Positions 59,903-64,000 of a stretch of DNA of 64,000 nucleotides are shown here, piece after piece (the first letter of the stretch is position 1; every line of letters starts with the position of its first letter). The position numbers and the translations under genes are program-made. Below the pieces are notes generated by a model. It ran no database searches and was not told the origin of the DNA. It was given only the letters and a program-made list of their open reading frames with translations. The DNA lies in assembly GCF_900108095.1 (NCBI RefSeq), contig NZ_FNWL01000001.1, forward strand, positions 496,001 to 560,000. Direction: 5' to 3'. This DNA is from Natronorubrum sediminis (GTDB taxonomy: Archaea > Halobacteriota > Halobacteria > Halobacteriales > Natrialbaceae).

Positions 59903-61672
59903 ATGGCAGAAGAACTCGACCCCGTCGACGTCGTCACCGTCGGCGTGGGCTGGACTGGCGGTATCATCGCGAAAGAACTGGCACAGGCAGACTACGACGT
60001 CGTTGGCCTCGAGCGCGGGGGGGAACGATCCACCGAGGACTGGCTCACCGTCCACGACGAACTGGGCTACGCGATGCGGTATAAACTGATGCAAGACCTC
60101 TCCCGGGAGACGATCACCTTCCGACACGAGCCAGAAGACACGGCGCTCCCGATGCGTCGCTACGGGGCGTTTCTTCCCGGAACCGGCGTCGGCGGCGCTG
60201 GCGTTCACTGGAACGGCGTCACTTGGCGATTCCTCCCCTACGACTTCGAAATCGAATCCGAGACGATTGAGGAGTACGGCGAGGAGGCGATTCCCGACGA
60301 AATGCAGCTTCAGGACTGGGGAATTACCTACGAGGAACTCGAGCCCTACTTCGACGAGTTCGAGTATACGGCCGGGATTTCGGGCGTCGCCGGCAACATC
60401 GACGGCGAGATTCAGGACAACGGAAATCCCTACGAAGGGCCCCGGTCACGGGATTACCCGTTGCCGCCGATGATGCAGTCGCCGCCCCTCGAGGTGTTCG
60501 CGGAAGGGGCCGACGCGGCCGGCTACGAGCCGTTCATGCAGCCCTCGGCGAACCTCTCGGAGACGTACGAAAATCCCGACGGCATCAACCTCGGGCAGTG
60601 TGAGTACTGTGGCTACTGCGAGCGATTCGGCTGTGAGTGGGGGGCGAAGTCCGATCCCACCGTGACCGTTCTTCCGGCCGCCGAGGACACGGGGAACTTC
60701 GAACTGCGGACGCACTCGAACGTCGTCGAACTACTCTACGACGAGGACGAGGAGGAGGTCACTGGCGTGAAGTACGTCGACTCGCGGACGAACACCGTCT
60801 ACGAGCAACCCGCCGACGTCGTCGCCCTCACCGCGTACGTGCTCAACAACGTGCGCCTGCTCCTCTTGTCGGGTATCGGAGAGCCCTACGACCCCGAAAC
60901 GGGCGAGGGAACCGTCGGGAAGAACTACTGTTACCAGAACATGGGTGGCAGCGCCACGGGCTTCTTCGAGGACGAAGAGTGGAACCTCTACATGGGCGCG
61001 GGTGCGCTCGGGGCCGCGTTCGACGATATCAACGGCGACAACTTCGACCACGAGGACGAAGAGTTCCTCCACGGCGGCTCCGTCTCGATCAGCCAGACCG
61101 GCGAGCGACCGATCGCGAACAATCCGGTCCCCGAAGACACGCCGTCGTGGGGATCGGAGTTCAAAGAAGAGAGCCTCGAGTACAACCACAGTTCGCTGTC
61201 GATCTCCTGTCAGGGTGCCGTCTTGCCCTATCAGGACAACTACCTCGACCTCGATCCAAACTACACTGACGACTACGGGTTGCCCTTGATCCGGATGACG
61301 TTCAACTGGCACGATCAGGACTACGCGCTCGCGGAGTACGCCAGCGACGTCTGCGAGGAGGTCATGGAGGAGATGGGTGCCGACCAGGTCGACGCCAGCG
61401 GCGGCCTCGAAGGCGACTTCGACATCATCCCCTATCAGACGACTCACAACACCGGCGGCGCGATCATGGGTGCCGACCCCGACGAATCGGTCGTCAACAA
61501 CTACCTCCAGTGTTGGGACGCACACAACCTCTTCGTGCCCGGCGCGTCGGCGTTCGCCCACAACAGCGGCTACAACCCGACCGGAACCGTCGGTGCGCTA
61601 GCCTTCCGCGCGGCGGAGGGAATCGAGGAGTACCTCGAGGAACCGGAGGTGCTGGCCGATCCGGAGACGTAG
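59903..61672 (+). CDS. GMC-family oxidoreductase (gluconate/glucose dehydrogenase-like catalytic subunit) with Cys cluster
   Basis: The 589-residue flavoprotein begins with VVTVGVGWTGGIIAKELAQ (FAD site), has GTGVGGAGVHWNG, and ends with the GMC catalytic region (YQTTHNTGG and HNSGYNPTGTVGALAFRAAE). It oxidises an alcohol or sugar. A Cys motif at 233, 236, 239 and 244 (CEYCGYCERFGC) matches the place where FAD-glucose dehydrogenase alpha subunits bind an iron-sulfur cluster. It has no signal of its own; export with the partner encoded just before is likely. No cytochrome c subunit follows, so the electron acceptor is unknown. Confidence 0.87.
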   Translation: MAEELDPVDVVTVGVGWTGGIIAKELAQADYDVVGLERGGERSTEDWLTVHDELGYAMRYKLMQDLSRETITFRHEPEDTALPMRRYGAFLPGTGVGGAGVHWNGVTWRFLPYDFEIESETIEEYGEEAIPDEMQLQDWGITYEELEPYFDEFEYTAGISGVAGNIDGEIQDNGNPYEGPRSRDYPLPPMMQSPPLEVFAEGADAAGYEPFMQPSANLSETYENPDGINLGQCEYCGYCERFGCEWGAKSDPTVTVLPAAEDTGNFELRTHSNVVELLYDEDEEEVTGVKYVDSRTNTVYEQPADVVALTAYVLNNVRLLLLSGIGEPYDPETGEGTVGKNYCYQNMGGSATGFFEDEEWNLYMGAGALGAAFDDINGDNFDHEDEEFLHGGSVSISQTGERPIANNPVPEDTPSWGSEFKEESLEYNHSSLSISCQGAVLPYQDNYLDLDPNYTDDYGLPLIRMTFNWHDQDYALAEYASDVCEEVMEEMGADQVDASGGLEGDFDIIPYQTTHNTGGAIMGADPDESVVNNYLQCWDAHNLFVPGASAFAHNSGYNPTGTVGALAFRAAEGIEEYLEEPEVLADPET

Positions 61673-61707
61673 GTGCCCCTCCGCGAGCGGGCGTCTCCGT
61701 GAGCCGT

Positions 61708-61842
61708 TCAGAGATCCGTCAGAAACCTGAGTGCGAGGCCGATCAGGATGACGATTACGCCGGATACCGTCGCGATGGGCGGAATCGGGATGAACAACAA
61801 GACGATACCGGCGAGGATGACGAGGGTCGAGACTCGGACCAT
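61708..61842 (-). CDS. 44-residue two-helix membrane micro-protein
   Basis: The minus strand encodes a 44-residue, almost wholly hydrophobic protein starting MVRVSTLVILAGIVLLF, with PIPPIA forming a turn and GVIVILIGLALRFL forming the second helix. It is too short for usual gene callers but its codon use, clean start and stop, and hairpin topology argue for a real gene. It converges on the GMC gene. Function unknown. Confidence 0.72.
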   Translation of the reverse strand: MVRVSTLVILAGIVLLFIPIPPIATVSGVIVILIGLALRFLTDL

Positions 61843-61942
61843 ACGGGCCGTTCGACGACCCGACGGGTAGCTCTACGGCTGGCATGAACAGCGACTCGAG
61901 CGCATCTCGTACCGATTCGGGCAAATTCTGGCCGACCTGAGC

Positions 61943-61948
61943 TATAAA
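61943..61948 (+). promoter_or_regulatory. TATA box of the lactonase-like gene
   Basis: TATAAA lies 27 nt before ATG 61972, so the mRNA is probably leaderless. Confidence 0.6.
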
Positions 61949-61971
61949 CCGTCGGAGAGAGACGCTGTCGT

Positions 61972-62766
61972 ATGGTCGATGCGACGCTTTCAGTACTCGA
62001 GCGCGGGACGATCACGACCGACGTGAACAACATCATCGAGGGCCAGACGCTGGGCACGGCCGACGAGCCGAATCCGCAGACGCTGATGGGTGATGGCCCC
62101 GTCTACAACCTCGTGATCGACCACCCCGAGGCGACGATCCTCTGGGACACCGGCTCTCATCCCGAGGCGGATTCGGGCCACTGGCCCGACGACCTCTACG
62201 CCGCGTTCGAACACACCGGGCTGCGTCCGCTCGAGGACGACCTCGCCGACGCCGGCTACACCATCTCAGATATCGACTGCGTAATCCAGACGCATCTCCA
62301 CCTCGATCACGCCGGCGGCCTCCAGGTTTTCGCGGGCACTGAGACGCCAATCTACGTCCACAAACGGGAACTCGAGTTCGCCTACTACAGCGCAAAGACC
62401 GACGAGGGCGACGACGCCTACATCGCCGGGGACTTCGATCACGACCTGAACTGGCGGATCGTTCACGACGACAGAGAACAACACTTCACGGATCTCGAGT
62501 TCGTCCACCTCCCCGGCCACACGCCAGGGTTACTCGGCGTGAAACTCGAACTCGACGGCGTCGGAACGGTCGTTCTCGCCGGCGATCAGGCCTACACACG
62601 CGCGAACTATCACGGCGAACTCCCGATGGGCGGCGCATTGCTCTGGAGCAAACGCCACTGGCTCGAGAGTCTCCGAACGGTCCAAGACCTCGAGCGTCGC
62701 CACGACGCGACCGTTATCTGCGGACACGACGGCGACGATCTCGAGGTGTTGGCGGATCTACCGTAG
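61972..62766 (+). CDS. N-acyl homoserine lactonase-like MBL-fold hydrolase
   Basis: The 264-residue metallo-beta-lactamase-fold protein has the metal motif HLHLDH at residues 108-113 (QTHLHLDHAGG), HLPGHTPGLLGVKLEL, VLAGDQAY and a closing ICGHDGDD. WDTGSHPEAD and the overall length resemble AiiA/AttM-type N-acyl homoserine lactonases. Lactone hydrolysis is likely; a general lactone or glyoxalase-like substrate is the alternative. It has a strong promoter of its own. Confidence 0.86.
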   Translation: MVDATLSVLERGTITTDVNNIIEGQTLGTADEPNPQTLMGDGPVYNLVIDHPEATILWDTGSHPEADSGHWPDDLYAAFEHTGLRPLEDDLADAGYTISDIDCVIQTHLHLDHAGGLQVFAGTETPIYVHKRELEFAYYSAKTDEGDDAYIAGDFDHDLNWRIVHDDREQHFTDLEFVHLPGHTPGLLGVKLELDGVGTVVLAGDQAYTRANYHGELPMGGALLWSKRHWLESLRTVQDLERRHDATVICGHDGDDLEVLADLP

Positions 62767-62849
62767 TCACCGCAAGTCGGTGCACACCGGGACGAAAGCG
62801 AGTTGCCGAGGTCGGTACGACTTTGCCGGTCGAACCAGCGGTAGTTGGT

Positions 62850-63317
62850 ATGGGTACGACTGACGATGCGGACGTAACCGCTGAACCCGACTTCCAGCCA
62901 GTGTTCGAGAATCGCGTGCGATTCGCCGAAACCGACAAGCAGGGAATCGTCTTCTACGGCGAGTACTTCACCTTTCAGGACGAGACCGTCTCCGAGTTCT
63001 TCCGCCAGATCGAGTACAGCTACGAGCAGATGGAAGCCGACAACTGGCAGGTCCACGTCGTCAACACCGAACTGAACTACCGCGCCGCGGCCGAGTTCGG
63101 CGACCGACTCGTCAACGAAATCCGAATCGTCGAGATGGGAACCTCGAGTTTCACGTTCGACTACCGCGTGAAACGCCTCGAGGACGAGAAACTCCTCGCG
63201 GATGGCAGCGTCACGCAGGTCGCCGTCGACCTCGAGACCGAGCGCCCAATCACCGTTCCAGACGAGTTTCGCGAAGCGGTCGCCTCGTTTCAGGGCGGTC
63301 TCGGGGGCGACGCCTAA
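62850..63317 (+). CDS. Hotdog-fold acyl-CoA thioesterase (4HBT/YbgC type)
   Basis: The 155-residue protein is a single hotdog domain with the FAETDKQGIVFYGEYFTFQDE motif (cited as FAETD...GEYF) in which the Asp of AETD is the probable catalytic residue, followed by QVHVVNTELNYRAAAEFGDRLVNEIRI and SFTFDYRV strands. It releases acyl groups from CoA. The ATG at 62850 is preferred because it starts the acidic N-terminus; a 9-residue in-frame extension is possible. Confidence 0.88.
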   Translation: MGTTDDADVTAEPDFQPVFENRVRFAETDKQGIVFYGEYFTFQDETVSEFFRQIEYSYEQMEADNWQVHVVNTELNYRAAAEFGDRLVNEIRIVEMGTSSFTFDYRVKRLEDEKLLADGSVTQVAVDLETERPITVPDEFREAVASFQGGLGGDA

Positions 63318-63345
63318 CTGAACTGGGCCAACACACTGTGGAGAC

Positions 63346-63400
63346 GATACGGAGCTGATACGGAGCTGATTCGGAGCTAATTCGAAGCTGATACGGAGCT
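63346..63400. repeat. 11-bp tandem repeat, five copies
   Basis: Units GATACGGAGCT (63346, 63357 and 63390) alternate with the variants GATTCGGAGCT (63368) and AATTCGAAGCT (63379), and a partial sixth copy follows. The array lies between the convergent thioesterase and LivF genes. The 11-bp period is about one helical turn. Confidence 0.85.
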
Positions 63401-63488
63401 GATGTGGACGAATTTCGCTCGAGGAGGGGTCCAGTTGGAGCCCTGGCAATTGTGCGGAAAAATAACTGTGGGAACCGACTGCGCCCCG

Positions 63489-64000
63489 TCAGTGAACGCC
63501 GACGTACGCTTCGCGGACGTACTCGTTGTCGTGGAACTCAGAGGCCGTTCCCTCGAGTTCGATTTCGCCGGTTTCGATCAACGAGAGCCGTTCGGCGTGG
63601 CGTAACGCGAACGTCGAGTTCTGTTCGGCCAGCAAGATGGTCAGCCCCTCGTCTAGCAGGCGCTCGATGGCCTCGCTGATGTCCTGAATGATCACCGGAG
63701 CGAGCCCGATCGTGGGCTCGTCGAGCATGAGCATCTCGGGGTCGCTCATCAGCGCGCGACCGATGGCGAGCATCTGTTGCTCGCCGCCACTCATCGTTTC
63801 GGCCTCCTGCTCGCGTCGCTCGTCTAAGCGCGGGAACAGGTCGTAGACCATCTCGAGGTCGGCTTCGACGGCCTCGCGATCGTCTCTGAACTGGGCACCC
63901 ATGAGCAGGTTTTCGTGGACCGAGAAGAACGGGAACAGGTCCCGGTCTTCGGTACAGTAGATCAGCCCGTCTTGGACGATATCTTGGGCTCGTTCGTCGG
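63489..64000 (-). CDS. livF: Branched-chain amino acid ABC transporter ATPase (LivF type), 5' end outside window
   Basis: About 169 C-terminal codons are visible; the start lies beyond the right edge and the frame stays open to it. Reading in from the edge, the frame gives QDGLIYCTEDRDLFPFFSV and HENLLMGAQ, typical of LivF after the Q-loop. The signature MSGGEQQMLAIGRAL, Walker B LMLDEP and H-loop region LLAEQN are intact. Walker A is missing because it lies outside. Liv transporters import branched-chain amino acids or related acyl compounds. Confidence 0.92.
   Translation of the reverse strand, partial: DERAQDIVQDGLIYCTEDRDLFPFFSVHENLLMGAQFRDDREAVEADLEMVYDLFPRLDERREQEAETMSGGEQQMLAIGRALMSDPEMLMLDEPTIGLAPVIIQDISEAIERLLDEGLTILLAEQNSTFALRHAERLSLIETGEIELEGTASEFHDNEYVREAYVGVH

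Overview
The window is a 64 kb piece of a haloarchaeal (class Halobacteria) chromosome. Several features agree on this: GC-rich DNA whose predicted proteins are loaded with Asp and Glu, Tat-type lipoprotein signals (RR...lipobox Cys), a geranylgeranylglyceryl phosphate synthase (archaeal ether lipids), an archaeosortase, and many genes with a TATA-like element about 27 nt before the start codon, which implies leaderless mRNAs. Gene content would suit the Natrialbales/Natrialbaceae, but that narrower placement is only an inference. No plasmid, virus, CRISPR or insertion-sequence signature was recognised. It reads as core chromosome with a few accessory islets.

Layout. 0-6.4 kb: the 3' end of tRNA-Gln(UUG), an ABC-2 exporter, an F420/flavin (LLM) oxidoreductase, an aldo/keto reductase, then a haem synthase that fuses a half-size CtaA domain to CtaB, followed by a DsbA-like lipoprotein. 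6.4-13.4 kb: a membrane zincin (DUF3267)/PadR regulator/small membrane protein group, an acyl-CoA dehydrogenase, an NAD(P)-binding reductase, a squalene/phytoene synthase, and an enoyl-CoA hydratase sitting between two AT-richer non-coding stretches. 13.4-18.3 kb: a tightly overlapping three-gene operon of complex I/Mrp-type antiporter-like subunits with no other Mrp or Nuo subunit nearby. 18.5-22.3 kb: 3-hydroxyacyl-CoA dehydrogenase, a helix-hairpin-helix protein, and an aldolase/fructose-bisphosphatase operon with a perfect palindrome at its promoter. 22.3-31.3 kb: a secreted chymotrypsin-like protease with a coupled membrane protein, an acyl-CoA carboxylase carboxyltransferase with an extra N-terminal domain, MaoC hydratase, thioredoxin-like lipoprotein plus CcdA, CitE-like lyase and glutamate dehydrogenase. 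31.3-47 kb: conserved haloarchaeal membrane proteins, a second acyl-CoA dehydrogenase, a RIO-like kinase, aldehyde dehydrogenase, a GlmU-like nucleotidylyltransferase, a GpgS-like glycosyltransferase, NUDIX, DUF502, a DAO-type oxidoreductase and Hsp20. 47-57 kb: radical SAM/HhH protein, TRAM protein, GGGP synthase, YkgJ, two MBL proteins (one here, one near 62 kb), regulators, methyltransferase, GT2, archaeosortase A and a metallophosphoesterase. 57-64 kb: amine-oxidase-like flavoprotein, an exported GMC dehydrogenase pair, a lactonase-like MBL protein, a thioesterase, an 11-bp tandem repeat and the 3' part of a LivF ATPase cut by the window end.

Functional themes: fatty/branched acyl-CoA and propionyl-CoA metabolism (carboxyltransferase, two acyl-CoA dehydrogenases, hydratases, CitE, Gdh; compatible with the haloarchaeal methylaspartate cycle, although its diagnostic mutase and ammonia-lyase are absent here), gluconeogenesis (Fba/Fbp), respiratory-chain maturation (CtaA/B fusion, DsbA-like, CcdA/thioredoxin), and surface processing (ArtA, exported protease, Tat cargo). 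The most unusual items are the antiporter-subunit triplet with graded loss of proton-channel residues, the promoter-adjacent palindromes, the exported GMC dehydrogenase with a Cys cluster, and several very small proteins.
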